A DNA stretch of 64,000 nt from Dyadobacter arcticus (lineage in GTDB: Bacteria > Bacteroidota > Bacteroidia > Cytophagales > Spirosomataceae). Within the stretch, counting starts at the first letter, position 1. Each line of letters starts with the position of its first letter. The DNA is taken from contig NZ_JAASQJ010000001.1 in assembly GCF_011762185.1 (NCBI RefSeq), positions 682,001 through 746,000 on the forward strand. Reading direction: 5' to 3'. The position numbers and the translations under genes are program-made. Below, one piece after another: positions 26,994 to 36,755 of this stretch. The notes under the pieces are model-generated. The model searched no databases, was not told the origin of the DNA, and saw only the letters and a program-made list of their open reading frames with translations.

Positions 26994-29900
26994 TTATGGC
27001 ATCTTCACAACCGAAAACCTGTAAACATTCCCTCCCTCAGACACCACAACCTCATAAACCCCTGTCACCAATTTCGAGACGTCCAGCGACATTGCACCAT
27101 GGTCAGATCTGACTTTTAATTTTGTCAGCACAATCTGGCCTGCGGAATTGATAACTTTAACATTGCCATGTTTCATTTCTGTATTTGGCAATGTAATGTT
27201 CAGCACTGATTGCACAGGATTGGGGAAAAATTTCAGTTCACTCATACCGGACCCTTCAAGGGAAATCATCCGGCTGTAAGCAAATGTCCCATCCTTGTCA
27301 ACTTGTTTTAAACGATAATAAGTGAGCCCGTTTTTATAATGGATATCTGTAAATGAATAGGTATTTCGAATCGCAGATGTTCCAATTCCAGGTATTCTGG
27401 AAATTTCTTCAAACTTTCGGGCGTCGGTGGAACGTTCAACAACAAAATAATCATTGTTCACTTCTGCCGTAGTTTCCCAGGAAAGCACATTACCCTCAAC
27501 CGTATGCTTCCCTTCAAATCGGGATAAAGTTACCGGAAGCGAGCCACTGGCAGTTGCATCCGACAGGCCAAAACCACTGAAACCAGTATTGAAAGTTGCG
27601 GTATATGCGAAATCTGAATTAAAAGCTGACATCTGCACCGGAGCCGAAGAACTGTTTGCCAAGGTTCCAGTCATTATACCACCTTCGCTTTTCCCCATTG
27701 ATTTAATGGTCGCCCCATTAAAATTCGCCAATTCCGAGGCTTTGTAATAAAGCGTTATCTCATACTTTCCTGCCGGATTATTATTCGTGGGGGTAACTTT
27801 AAAAGTCTTTTTCGTGATTTTGTGAGCGCCGACCCATGCGGTTGCGTCGTTGCCTGCGCGGTCGACCTGGACGGATGTACAGCCGTAATCGTGTGCGGAT
27901 AGGTTTTTTATTTTGGCGATTAGATTGCCGGAGGTTGGGTCGTGGAAGTAGACGGTTGCGTTGGGGCCGAGGTATTGGCTGTCGGGGGTTTGGGAAATGG
28001 CGGTTTGAATGTTGTTGTTATAGGTTGCAATAATCTTAACATTATCCAAAGCCCATAAACCATTCCAGTCTGCGATATATCGGAATCGAACTTTCATCCT
28101 GGAACTACGGTAAGCTAATGGAATAACGATATTTCGATTGGCGGGTTGATCCCAAATTCCTGACTCACCAGTGGCTTGATTTTGAGTTAGAATGGTATGC
28201 CAGTTAGTGCCATCCCAAACATCTATCATAGCCTGCTCATTAAAGTCCTTTATACCTGTTGTCGGGAAAAAAAATTCCTGAAATAAAATGTTCAAAGATT
28301 TCGCTTCCAACGAATTAAACGCAGGGGTTTCGATAATCCTATCTAATTGATCAGGAGCCTGAAAGCCCCAGCCACTGTTGACATATAGGTAGGGTGTACC
28401 GGCAGGATCAAGCTTCTGATAGTTCTTATAATCAACTACATCCCAGGTTTCAGGAAAATTGCCACCACCTGCGACATTCCAGCCCGCAGGAAGGCCAATA
28501 TTAAAATCAGCTTCAAAAAGGTTTAACGTGTTAACCTCTGGAAGCAACTCGTCATCATCAATTAGAAGGGTATACTGTTGATCAAATAATTCAGGGCTTG
28601 CATTACCTCCACTGGGATTGGTTAATGAGTAGCTCAATGTGAGCGTTTCCTTACCTTCTACATTAGCATCATTGTAAATTTTAACCAGGATATCCTTAGA
28701 TAACGCGCCAGCTTGCAAGGTAAAGCTGTTCGGAGTAATGCTATAGTCTTCTGCAATTCCTGATTTGGCTGTGCCCACGGGATTGTTTAGCGTTACTAGA
28801 ACTGGCTGAGATGGAGCCTGATTAATTTTTATAGTAACTTTTTTTTCAACATACGTTAAGCAAGTGTTTGGTATTCCAGATACTATGTCAGCCTCAGCTT
28901 CATTAACGGTTGCACCAGATGATACAAATTGAACAGTGGGTGTTGTACAAGAATAAATTCTGACATCGTCGATAAACCAGCCGGCCCAGGCACCACATCC
29001 ATCACTCCCTAAGTTAAAACGAAATTGAACAGATTGACCGGCTAAAATTCCGATGACATTCAGATCAATCCGGCTCTGTCCCCAATGTGAAGTTAGGGAG
29101 CCCCCGTCTCCTCCAGAAAAGCATTCCTGCCCGACCAGTGGATTGTCATTCCACAAAATAGCGTTATAGGGATTTCCTACGAATGCGGATTTGGGAATAT
29201 CGAGCCATGGACTTCCTGCGAACTTATATTGAATATTACCTCCGTCTGCATCTTTTTCAAGTGATACATAATGGTCAAATGCAAGATAAAAGGGACCTGT
29301 CTTACTAGGTGGAATTGTTATCTGTGGACTAGTTAGGCTCATTATACCATTTTGTAAATTATTTACGCAATCACCACCTTCAAAGTTGCCGGCAGTAGCA
29401 ACGTTGCCACTTCTTCCACCGGGAGCCGTATTATTGAGAATCCAATTACGACTTGTCCAGCTAGGGGATACTCCATTGTTAGCAACCGTCCAGGCTCCAA
29501 GTCCATTTTCGAAATCTTCGTAAAAGAATGCATTTCCGAGAATTGCACCCTTGCAGATCGGTGTCAATGTTTCGAATAAGGGCTTTGAATTAGGATTGAG
29601 AATACAGCCGTTTGCCCTCATCTCGACCGCCAGTATTACTTTTTTTAACTGTAATAAGTCGGCGGCTGTAATCTTAATACCTGATGCGCCTGCTTGTGCT
29701 GCTGCCGTGGAAAGTTTAGGCAAGTCAATTCCCAGCAATTCTGTTAATGATGCTTCCAGGATATCTGCCAGGGCAGCAAAGTCAGTGGTCGAAGTGATTG
29801 AAGTAGACTGGGCACGCCAAAAAATGTGGGCGGATTTTGTGAGCCCCAAGGCAGTGATATTCTGCCCATTGTAATTTCCACCGTCGGCTAGCAGTGAAAA

Positions 29901-31235
29901 TGCATGATTAATTATGCCTGAATTATTATGTACACCTCCATGATCACCAGGAAAGCAATTATACTGAGGATCTGAAATCTTGCCTGGGTTGCCTTTACAG
30001 GTTGGATCCCACATGTCCCGTATCGCTCCTCCAAAGGCACTGGCTTGTTCACCAACTTGCCATCTGGAAGAACTGGCACAGCCATTTCGCAAAACATTAC
30101 TTTCGCCATTATCCATGTAAGAATTCAGTTGATCCACCGTCTCACCCCAAATGTCAGAATAAGCCTCATTAAGCGCCCCGGCTTGCCAGGCATAAATCAG
30201 TCCGCTCGTGTACTCAGTATAGGCATGCGCCCATTCATGTGCGACAACATCATCAGAAGCAACACCCGTACAATAATTAGCAGTCACTCCATTCCAGTTT
30301 GCATTCGGGCAATTTATATTCGGGTTGTTATTTACTGTTACCATCGTCGCCCCCGCATTATTATAGGAATTATAGCCAAATGCATTCTTCATCAAATTAT
30401 ATATATGCCCTGCGGACTCAATTTCGGATTTTTGCCATTGATCCAAAGCGGTAAATTTTGGACTGGCTATGCCATCTACTTCCTGCCATTTCAGATTTGG
30501 TGCAGTAACAGACGTTTCGTACAATTTTCTATCAATGCCGTGCATCCCTGTGAACTGCTCCACCAACTTATTGGTGTGTGCATCGATATAAAGAAATTCT
30601 CTAACATCAGCATCATTACGTACCTCCACTTCGTAAACCAAATGCAACGGCCCCTGGTAGCCCTGAGCTAGCCCTTTTTGAAATACAAAAAGATTGTTTT
30701 TGTTAATTTTTAGAGGTGCTGTAAACTTGGCCATTTTCTGTCCTGTGACAAGTTTGATCGCCTTCTCCCCGGCTTCTTCTTTAGATATGGCTGGTGTTGC
30801 ATTCAATTTTTCGGCGATCACAAAATTTCCATTCATGGATGTTAAGCCACCTTCCTTATTGAAATGAAATTTCAAAACGCCGTCATAAATAGGTACGCGC
30901 TCGTAATATTGCTGTAACACCACATGATCCAGGCCGTAATTGTCCCTTTTCACTTCTTTAACCAGATAGGAATCTTTGGGGGTCTTCATTTCAAACAGGC
31001 CAGAATACTTGGCCATGAAAGAAAATGCCTTTTGTTCGGGTGACGACCCTTCCAGGCTTAGCGCTTGCCCAATTGGAAATCGCAGATAGTTGAGCGAGTT
31101 AGTAGCCCTATCTGTTGTGGCAACCGCCCCCGTTTGAGCGACAAATGCGTCGATGTCCCGCTGGCGGCTGTTCTGGGCGAACGTCGCGAGACTGCAAAAA
31201 ATGAATGCAAGGGAAAATAGCAAAATGCTTCTCAT
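26994..31235 (-). CDS. Secreted M4 (thermolysin-type) metalloprotease with accessory domains and T9SS tail
   Basis: About 1413 residues from the ATG at 31235 (a TTG 15 bp earlier is rejected). Order: signal peptide (1-21), FTP and PepSY propeptide (~45-230), catalytic M4 domain with HEWAH at 333-337 and GALNEAYSD (Glu 357 as third zinc ligand), M4 C-terminal helical domain with VHNNSGIINHAF, a MAM/choice-of-anchor-like module (~570-760), a Calx-beta-like module (~775-890), a second anchor-type module (~905-1080), a beta domain, and a T9SS sorting tail (KFFPNPVQSVL). It is a secreted neutral protease, self-activated after propeptide cleavage. DNA for the module near 27830-28015 has a C/G-richer third-position pattern than its surroundings. 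Confidence 0.92.
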   Translation of the reverse strand: MRSILLFSLAFIFCSLATFAQNSRQRDIDAFVAQTGAVATTDRATNSLNYLRFPIGQALSLEGSSPEQKAFSFMAKYSGLFEMKTPKDSYLVKEVKRDNYGLDHVVLQQYYERVPIYDGVLKFHFNKEGGLTSMNGNFVIAEKLNATPAISKEEAGEKAIKLVTGQKMAKFTAPLKINKNNLFVFQKGLAQGYQGPLHLVYEVEVRNDADVREFLYIDAHTNKLVEQFTGMHGIDRKLYETSVTAPNLKWQEVDGIASPKFTALDQWQKSEIESAGHIYNLMKNAFGYNSYNNAGATMVTVNNNPNINCPNANWNGVTANYCTGVASDDVVAHEWAHAYTEYTSGLIYAWQAGALNEAYSDIWGETVDQLNSYMDNGESNVLRNGCASSSRWQVGEQASAFGGAIRDMWDPTCKGNPGKISDPQYNCFPGDHGGVHNNSGIINHAFSLLADGGNYNGQNITALGLTKSAHIFWRAQSTSITSTTDFAALADILEASLTELLGIDLPKLSTAAAQAGASGIKITAADLLQLKKVILAVEMRANGCILNPNSKPLFETLTPICKGAILGNAFFYEDFENGLGAWTVANNGVSPSWTSRNWILNNTAPGGRSGNVATAGNFEGGDCVNNLQNGIMSLTSPQITIPPSKTGPFYLAFDHYVSLEKDADGGNIQYKFAGSPWLDIPKSAFVGNPYNAILWNDNPLVGQECFSGGDGGSLTSHWGQSRIDLNVIGILAGQSVQFRFNLGSDGCGAWAGWFIDDVRIYSCTTPTVQFVSSGATVNEAEADIVSGIPNTCLTYVEKKVTIKINQAPSQPVLVTLNNPVGTAKSGIAEDYSITPNSFTLQAGALSKDILVKIYNDANVEGKETLTLSYSLTNPSGGNASPELFDQQYTLLIDDDELLPEVNTLNLFEADFNIGLPAGWNVAGGGNFPETWDVVDYKNYQKLDPAGTPYLYVNSGWGFQAPDQLDRIIETPAFNSLEAKSLNILFQEFFFPTTGIKDFNEQAMIDVWDGTNWHTILTQNQATGESGIWDQPANRNIVIPLAYRSSRMKVRFRYIADWNGLWALDNVKIIATYNNNIQTAISQTPDSQYLGPNATVYFHDPTSGNLIAKIKNLSAHDYGCTSVQVDRAGNDATAWVGAHKITKKTFKVTPTNNNPAGKYEITLYYKASELANFNGATIKSMGKSEGGIMTGTLANSSSAPVQMSAFNSDFAYTATFNTGFSGFGLSDATASGSLPVTLSRFEGKHTVEGNVLSWETTAEVNNDYFVVERSTDARKFEEISRIPGIGTSAIRNTYSFTDIHYKNGLTYYRLKQVDKDGTFAYSRMISLEGSGMSELKFFPNPVQSVLNITLPNTEMKHGNVKVINSAGQIVLTKLKVRSDHGAMSLDVSKLVTGVYEVVVSEGGNVYRFSVVKMP

Positions 31236-31372
31236 GGTAAGTGTGATCAAGGTTCACGTAAATATTTACCAGAGAAATTTGCCGAAATCGGCTTTATTAA
31301 AGGAAAGGAATTATCAGGCGGTGGACAGATTGATTAGGCGGTATACTATAAGTTTGAGTTATGTGCACAAAA

Positions 31373-31405
31373 AAACGCCTGCCTCAAATGATGAAGCAGG
31401 CGTTT
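31373..31405 (-). terminator. Intrinsic terminator of ahcY
   Basis: AAACGCCTGC and GCAGGCGTTT (10-bp arms, 13-nt loop); on the minus strand the stem is followed by a run of seven T. It lies 26 bp beyond the ahcY stop. Confidence 0.9.
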
Positions 31406-31430
31406 GGTACTTATGAACCTTAAATCTAAA

Positions 31431-32747
31431 TCAATATCTGTAAGTCTCGGTCTTGAACGGACCGGCTGTTGAAACCCCGATGTAGGCGGCTTGCTCGTCT
31501 GTCAGCACTTCCAGTTTCGCGCCAACGTGCGCCAGGTGGAATGCAGCTACTTTTTCGTCCAATGCTTTTGGAAGAACATATACTTTTTTCTCGTAAGCCG
31601 CAGTGTTAGTCCAAAGTTCAAGCTGGGCCAATGTCTGGTTTGAGAATGAGCACGACATTACGAATGATGGGTGGCCCATTGCGCAGCCCAGGTTTACCAG
31701 ACGTCCTTCGGCAAGAATGATAATGTCTTTGCCTTCAACGTTGTAAATGTCAACCTGTGGTTTGATCTGCGATTTGGTATATCCGTAAGATTTGTTCAGC
31801 CAAGCCATATCGATTTCATTGTCGAAGTGGCCGATGTTACAAACTACCGCTTTGTCGCGCATTTTCAGGAAGTGAGCGGATGTGATGATTTTGTAGTTAC
31901 CAGTCGCTGTTACGAAAATATTTGCGCGGCCGGCAGCTTCGTCCATTGTTACCACTTCAAATCCGTCCATTGCAGCTTGTAACGCACAAATTGGATCGAT
32001 TTCGGTAACCAATACCCGGCAACCTGCGCCGCGAAGAGATTCAGCAGAACCTTTACCTACATCTCCATAACCTGCCACAACAGCAACTTTACCAGCAAGC
32101 ATCAGGTCGGTTGCACGGCGGATCGAATCTACCAGCGATTCGCGGCAACCATATTTGTTATCAAATTTAGACTTTGTAACAGAGTCGTTTACGTTGATTG
32201 CAGGCAAATGCAATGTGCCGTTTTTCAAACGATCATACAAGCGAAGAACACCGGTTGTGGTCTCTTCCGAAAGCCCTTTAATGCCTTCGATCAACTCAGG
32301 ATATTCGTCAAAAACCATGTTGGTTAAGTCTCCACCGTCGTCCAGTATCATATTCAAAGGCTTACGATCTTCTCCAAAGAATAGCGTTTGCTCGATACAC
32401 CAGTTGAATTCTTCCTCGTTCATTCCTTTCCAAGCGAAAACCGGAATTCCTGCTGCTGCAATTGCTGCTGCTGCGTGATCTTGCGTAGAAAAGATGTTAC
32501 AGGATGACCAGGTCACTTCTGCACCCAATGCAGTCAGAGTTTCGATTAAAACCGCAGTTTGGATTGTCATGTGAAGGCATCCTGCCACACGTGCACCTGC
32601 AAGTGGTTGTGATGGTCCGTATTCAGCGCGGATCGCCATCAAACCTGGCATTTCTGCTTCTGCCAGTGTAATTTCTTTGCGGCCCCATTCGGCCAGCGAG
32701 ATGTCTTTTACCTTGTAAGGAATGTACGTGTCAGTTGACGTTGCCAT
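31431..32747 (-). CDS. ahcY: Adenosylhomocysteinase (S-adenosyl-L-homocysteine hydrolase)
   Basis: A 438-residue cytoplasmic enzyme splitting S-adenosylhomocysteine into adenosine and homocysteine, clearing the inhibitor left by methyl transfer. Conserved blocks: [54 protein letters not shown] with the catalytic lysine, [14 protein letters not shown] for [32 protein letters not shown], and the C-terminal KTETYRY tail that reaches into the partner subunit. Full length. Single-gene transcript: own terminator downstream, a likely promoter upstream, and no close neighbour. Confidence 0.98.
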   Translation of the reverse strand: MATSTDTYIPYKVKDISLAEWGRKEITLAEAEMPGLMAIRAEYGPSQPLAGARVAGCLHMTIQTAVLIETLTALGAEVTWSSCNIFSTQDHAAAAIAAAGIPVFAWKGMNEEEFNWCIEQTLFFGEDRKPLNMILDDGGDLTNMVFDEYPELIEGIKGLSEETTTGVLRLYDRLKNGTLHLPAINVNDSVTKSKFDNKYGCRESLVDSIRRATDLMLAGKVAVVAGYGDVGKGSAESLRGAGCRVLVTEIDPICALQAAMDGFEVVTMDEAAGRANIFVTATGNYKIITSAHFLKMRDKAVVCNIGHFDNEIDMAWLNKSYGYTKSQIKPQVDIYNVEGKDIIILAEGRLVNLGCAMGHPSFVMSCSFSNQTLAQLELWTNTAAYEKKVYVLPKALDEKVAAFHLAHVGAKLEVLTDEQAAYIGVSTAGPFKTETYRY

Positions 32748-32782
32748 TATTTTACAGTTTAGTTATTATCTTGATTATGATA

Positions 32783-32790
32783 CAAAACTA
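32783..32790 (-). promoter_or_regulatory. Possible -7 promoter element for ahcY (TAGTTTTG)
   Basis: On the minus strand TAGTTTTG fits TAnnTTTG and lies 36 bp before the ahcY ATG. A TTG at the proper -33 distance is not evident, so support is modest. Confidence 0.35.
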
Positions 32791-32944
32791 AGTAGAAAAC
32801 CCACTGAAGGGAAGAAAAGTAGATACAAATTGTGATTTGTGATTTAAAATTGGATAAAATATCTGCTAGTGGCTAATCAGGCGACGCTTTGACATTAATA
32901 GACAAGAATTAACCCTGTTCTTAAAGATATTTTGTCCGGGTCGG

Positions 32945-32982
32945 AAAAAAAGGGGCGAGACTTGGCAAGTCTGGGCGACCCC
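32945..32982 (-). terminator. Intrinsic terminator of murF
   Basis: On the minus strand GGGGTCGCCC, AGACTTGCCAAGTCT and CGCCCC form a hairpin followed by a run of T bases. It starts 5 bp after the murF stop. The core AGACTTGCCAAGTCT belongs to a small dispersed repeat family also seen near 36665. Confidence 0.8.
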
Positions 32983-32986
32983 GTCT

Positions 32987-34294
32987 TCAAGACTTACCAA
33001 GTCTGTCTAACACCGTTTCCAGCGACATCCCCCGCGATCCTTTGATCAGGATGTACGTATTTTCCTGCGGGTTGTCCATCACCCAGTTGTGCAGGGAGAA
33101 TTTATCAGGGAAATAGTAGGCTTTCGGGAGTGCAGGCAGGGCATGTTGCATTAAACTTCCTGCCAGGATAACGATATCAAATTTTTCGGCTGCGATCAGC
33201 TTGCCGAGCTCCAAATGTTCCTCAGGCGCCGCCTCGCCTAATTCGAACATATCTCCTAGTATCACCATTGTCCTGGGCGCTTCCATCCTCCCAAAACTGG
33301 CGACTGCTGCCGCCATCGAAGAAGGATTAGCATTATAAGCATCCATGAAAATGGTATTGCTGCCTTTTTTTACGATTTGCGAACGGTTATTATCGGGCTG
33401 GTAGCTCGCAACCGCTTCATTCGCATCCTCATCTGAAACTTTAAAATGCTTCCCAACAGCCAGCGCAGCACAAATGTTGTCGTAATTGTAGCTTCCCGGA
33501 AGGTGCGTGGAAATGGTTTTTCCGTTGCTTTTATAAATCACAAAAGGGTTTTCCTGCAAAAGTTCAGGGTTTACCTTACTGCTTTCCGAACAATAAAATA
33601 CGATCTCGCCAAAGGCGCGGCGCTTGCTGACCATATCCATCACCGTATCATCCGTGGAATTCACGAAAACCGTCCCTTTCTTTTTGGAAAGAAAATCAAA
33701 CAATTCCCCCTTTCCCTTCATAATCCCCGCTACGCCGCCGAAACCTTCGAGATGGGCTTTTCCAATGTTGGTTATCAGGCCGTGCGTGGGTAATGCAATG
33801 GAGCTCAGCAATGCAATTTCCGCCTGATGGTTCGCACCCATTTCGACCACGGCTATTTCATGCTTTGCTGTGTCGATGGATAGGATCGTGAGCGGTACCC
33901 CAATGTGGTTATTAAGATTTCCTTTGGTTGCATAAGTATTGTATTTCATCGATAACACTTTTGCAATCAGCTCTTTGGTGGTTGTTTTGCCATTAGAACC
34001 TGTTAATGCGATTACTGGAAATGTAAATGTTTTCCTATGATGCCTCGCCAAATCTTGCAAGGCTGACAATACATCTTCAACCAATAAAAACCGCTTGTCA
34101 GCAACCACTTTCTCGTCATCCACCACCGCATATCCTGCCCCTTTTTCCAATGCATCCGCAGCGTATTGGTTACCATCAAACTTATCTCCTTTCAGCGCAA
34201 AAAAAATGCATCCAGGTGTGATCTGGCGGGTGTCTGTGGATATTTTAGCGCCCTGGCTAAACAGCTGATAAAGCGTTTCCGTGGAAGTATACAT
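32987..34294 (-). CDS. murF: UDP-N-acetylmuramoyl-tripeptide--D-alanyl-D-alanine ligase
   Basis: A 435-residue Mur ligase that adds D-Ala-D-Ala to the UDP-MurNAc tripeptide, the last cytoplasmic step of the peptidoglycan precursor. Three domains are visible: N-terminal substrate domain (STDTRQITPGCIFFALKG), central ATPase with ALTGSNGKTTTKEL (P-loop Lys 103), KGNLNNHIGVPLTIL and EMGANHQAEIA, and C-terminal ligase domain (DAYNANPSSMAAAV, LGDMFELG, ILIKGSRGMSLE), all MurF-specific motifs. Full length. It is monocistronic here, away from a division/cell-wall cluster. Its last codons run into a GACTTGGTAAGTC repeat element. Confidence 0.97.
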   Translation of the reverse strand: MYTSTETLYQLFSQGAKISTDTRQITPGCIFFALKGDKFDGNQYAADALEKGAGYAVVDDEKVVADKRFLLVEDVLSALQDLARHHRKTFTFPVIALTGSNGKTTTKELIAKVLSMKYNTYATKGNLNNHIGVPLTILSIDTAKHEIAVVEMGANHQAEIALLSSIALPTHGLITNIGKAHLEGFGGVAGIMKGKGELFDFLSKKKGTVFVNSTDDTVMDMVSKRRAFGEIVFYCSESSKVNPELLQENPFVIYKSNGKTISTHLPGSYNYDNICAALAVGKHFKVSDEDANEAVASYQPDNNRSQIVKKGSNTIFMDAYNANPSSMAAAVASFGRMEAPRTMVILGDMFELGEAAPEEHLELGKLIAAEKFDIVILAGSLMQHALPALPKAYYFPDKFSLHNWVMDNPQENTYILIKGSRGMSLETVLDRLGKS

Positions 34295-34400
34295 GAATTA
34301 TTCCTTCGTTATAAAGTTAGGGAAGCTTATTTCGTTAGGTTTGAGAGCGCCCCGCGCGGCGTCCGTGAAACCTGCAAATCTAATAGAATATTCCTCAACG

Positions 34401-36650
34401 ATGCGAACCAAATATACCTCCTTACTCTTCCTGATCTTTTTTACACTAATACTCTTTCGCGCAAATTCCCAGAAGGCTTGGTTTAAGCCTGATACCCTCA
34501 CGGTTGTGACAGCAAAAGGCCAGAAACTCGTCAATCCATGGGCAGGTGGCCTCAATGCTTCGCAGTTTTTGAAAATGCACCTGAATAATGATGCTGATGA
34601 AGACCTGGTCGTTTATGATCGCACGAATAGTAAAGTGACCACATTTCTGGCTGCGGCAGATCCGTCAAAACCCGCCAAAAAGACATTTGTTCACGCCCCT
34701 TATTACGAAACCCTTTTCCCGTCAGCAGATAACTGGATTATCCTCGCCGATTACAATGGCGACGGACTGAAAGATTTGTTCACCAGCACGTCACTTGGGA
34801 TTACGGTTTATAAACAGGTCAAGGTCGCCAATGCATGGACATTCAAATTGATGCAGGACGCGCTCTACACCAAAGGTTTTTCAGGAAATATCAATTTACA
34901 GGTTTCTGGAACGGACATTCCGGGTATAACTGATATTGACGACGACGGCGATCTGGATCTTTTGGCATTTGATTTCTCCGGTACATTCATTGAGTTGCAC
35001 CAGAATCTGAGTATTGAAAAGTTTAGTGTTCCGGATAGTTTGGGAAATCAGAAAGCACCTGTCTTTCAACGCAATGGAGATTGCTGGGGGAATTTTCACA
35101 AAGGGGATAACGAGGATTTTGTGTTTGGGGAAGATTGCGGCGTGGCATCGAATCTTGGTGGCAGGGTAATGCATGCAGGGAATTCCATTGTTTTACAGGA
35201 TTTAAATGGAGATGGAAAAAAAGATCTGCTGGTAGGCCATGTCAGTAACGAGCATATCTCGCTTATTACGAATTCAAAAGCAGGAATTGTGGGAGATTTC
35301 GTAAGTTTCACAAACATTTATCCTACTGTTAATCCAGTTTCCATGCACATTTTCCCCGCTGCATTCCTGGAAGATGTTGATTTTGACGGCGTGAAAGATC
35401 TTTTAATTGCGCCGAGCGTTCCGTCCAATGACGTTAACCAGACTGACTTTAAATCAAGCGGTTGGTTCTATCACAATGCGGGCACGACGATTAAGCCAGA
35501 TTTTAAATTGTCACAGAAAAATTTCCTGCAAGATCAAATGCTGGATGTTGGCGAAAATTCTGCCCCTACCTTTTTCGATATCGACGGCGATGGCGATTTG
35601 GATATGCTGATCGGCACCGGGGGAACGCCGGTTGCAGGAGGTTTTAAAGGAAGTTTATGGTTACTAAGAAATGAAGGAACATCAACCGAACCGAAATTTA
35701 CCGTCGAATCGGAAGACTATCTTGGTTTACTTTCCGCACTTGCTATTTACAACATCAAGCCGCAATGGGCTGATTTCAATGGGGATGGCATTGAAGACCT
35801 TGGTTTTGCAGCGACTTCTCTCGCAAACCTTAAGATGGAATACCGCTACATTCCCAACAAAGCTGCGGCAGGTGTGCCGGCCCAACTGAATATTGCCGAC
35901 GCGGTGACTATAATAATGCCCTCCGAATCCCTGACAGGTGATTCGCCTTATTTTTACGATACAGATGGCGATGGAGATCTGGATCTATTGGTAGGAAAAG
36001 GACAGGGAAATATTTATTACTATACCAACACAGGCACCAATAAGCAATTCACTTTCAAGCTCGAAACCGATGCATTCGCAGGTGTAGGAATCAGTTTTGC
36101 TGGCCGCTCGCCGCAGCTTGCCGTGTCGGATTTTGATCTGGACGGCCTCGCCGATCTGGCAACCGTGGATCATACAGGTAACGTTCGCATTTTTCATGGA
36201 GCCGAATGGGGAAAGTGGACGGAACGTGAAGATCAGTTCGTTCAAATCAACGGAAAAGGAAGTGCGGTGGGTTTTGGAAATTATCTCTCACTGGCTATTG
36301 GTGATTTGAATGGGGATAGGAAACCTGATTTAGCGATTGGTAGTAATTCAGGAGGTATCAGATTGCTAACCAATGTATTGCCGGTCACCATTACCGGCGT
36401 TGAGCCGCCTGCTGCCGGAGATTTTAAGGCATATCCCAATCCCGCTTCCAGTCATTTTAAAATTCTTTCGTCCAAAAGTGGCGACTTGCAGGTTTTCAAT
36501 TTGAATGGTCAGCAATACCTTGCGGATCGGTCCATAACCGCATTTCGGGAAACGGAAATTTCTACTTCCAACTGGCCGGCTGGCCTGTATTTGGTGGTGC
36601 TGCAAAGCGGCGAAACGAAGGTTGTAAAAAAGATTATTACCGGACGGTAG
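34401..36650 (+). CDS. Secreted FG-GAP/VCBS-repeat protein with T9SS tail
   Basis: About 749 residues from the ATG at 34401, where a clean signal peptide starts (YTSLLFLIFFTLILFRANSQ); reading from an earlier ATG would put ~40 non-signal residues first. The body holds at least nine calcium-type DxDxDG blocks: DYNGDGLKDLF, DIDDDGDLDLL, DLNGDGKKDLL, DVDFDGVKDLL, DIDGDGDLDML, DFNGDGIEDLG, DTDGDGDLDLL, DFDLDGLADLA and DLNGDRKPDLA, the pattern of an integrin-like beta-propeller. The last ~75 residues are a T9SS type A sorting domain (KAYPNPASSHF). Likely a surface or extracellular binding protein; ligand unknown. Divergent from murF. Confidence 0.9.
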   Translation: MRTKYTSLLFLIFFTLILFRANSQKAWFKPDTLTVVTAKGQKLVNPWAGGLNASQFLKMHLNNDADEDLVVYDRTNSKVTTFLAAADPSKPAKKTFVHAPYYETLFPSADNWIILADYNGDGLKDLFTSTSLGITVYKQVKVANAWTFKLMQDALYTKGFSGNINLQVSGTDIPGITDIDDDGDLDLLAFDFSGTFIELHQNLSIEKFSVPDSLGNQKAPVFQRNGDCWGNFHKGDNEDFVFGEDCGVASNLGGRVMHAGNSIVLQDLNGDGKKDLLVGHVSNEHISLITNSKAGIVGDFVSFTNIYPTVNPVSMHIFPAAFLEDVDFDGVKDLLIAPSVPSNDVNQTDFKSSGWFYHNAGTTIKPDFKLSQKNFLQDQMLDVGENSAPTFFDIDGDGDLDMLIGTGGTPVAGGFKGSLWLLRNEGTSTEPKFTVESEDYLGLLSALAIYNIKPQWADFNGDGIEDLGFAATSLANLKMEYRYIPNKAAAGVPAQLNIADAVTIIMPSESLTGDSPYFYDTDGDGDLDLLVGKGQGNIYYYTNTGTNKQFTFKLETDAFAGVGISFAGRSPQLAVSDFDLDGLADLATVDHTGNVRIFHGAEWGKWTEREDQFVQINGKGSAVGFGNYLSLAIGDLNGDRKPDLAIGSNSGGIRLLTNVLPVTITGVEPPAAGDFKAYPNPASSHFKILSSKSGDLQVFNLNGQQYLADRSITAFRETEISTSNWPAGLYLVVLQSGETKVVKKIITGR

Positions 36651-36655
36651 CCGGA

Positions 36656-36707
36656 CGGCGGGGCTGACTTGCCAAGTCTTGAAGACTTTGTAAGTCGGCC
36701 CTGCCGC
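36656..36707. repeat. Hairpin-forming element after the FG-GAP gene
   Basis: Imperfect arms of about 13 bp (GCGGGGCTGACTT and AAGTCGGCCCTGCCGC) enclose GCCAAGTCTTGAAGACTTTG. The core GACTTGCCAAGTCTTGAAGA is shared, in inverted orientation, with the region at the murF stop and terminator (32958-33004). It may end transcription, though no T-run follows. Confidence 0.55.
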
Positions 36708-36755
36708 AAGTAGATACCCCCCGAATATTCTTTACATGATTAAAATCCCACACTC

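Noticed and set aside
30045..30671. 208-residue plus-strand reading frame
   Set aside because: Antisense to the catalytic domain of the M4 protease.
34281..34400. Upstream extension of the FG-GAP gene from an earlier ATG
   Set aside because: It would overlap the murF start, hide the signal peptide behind 40 residues and encode no recognisable feature.
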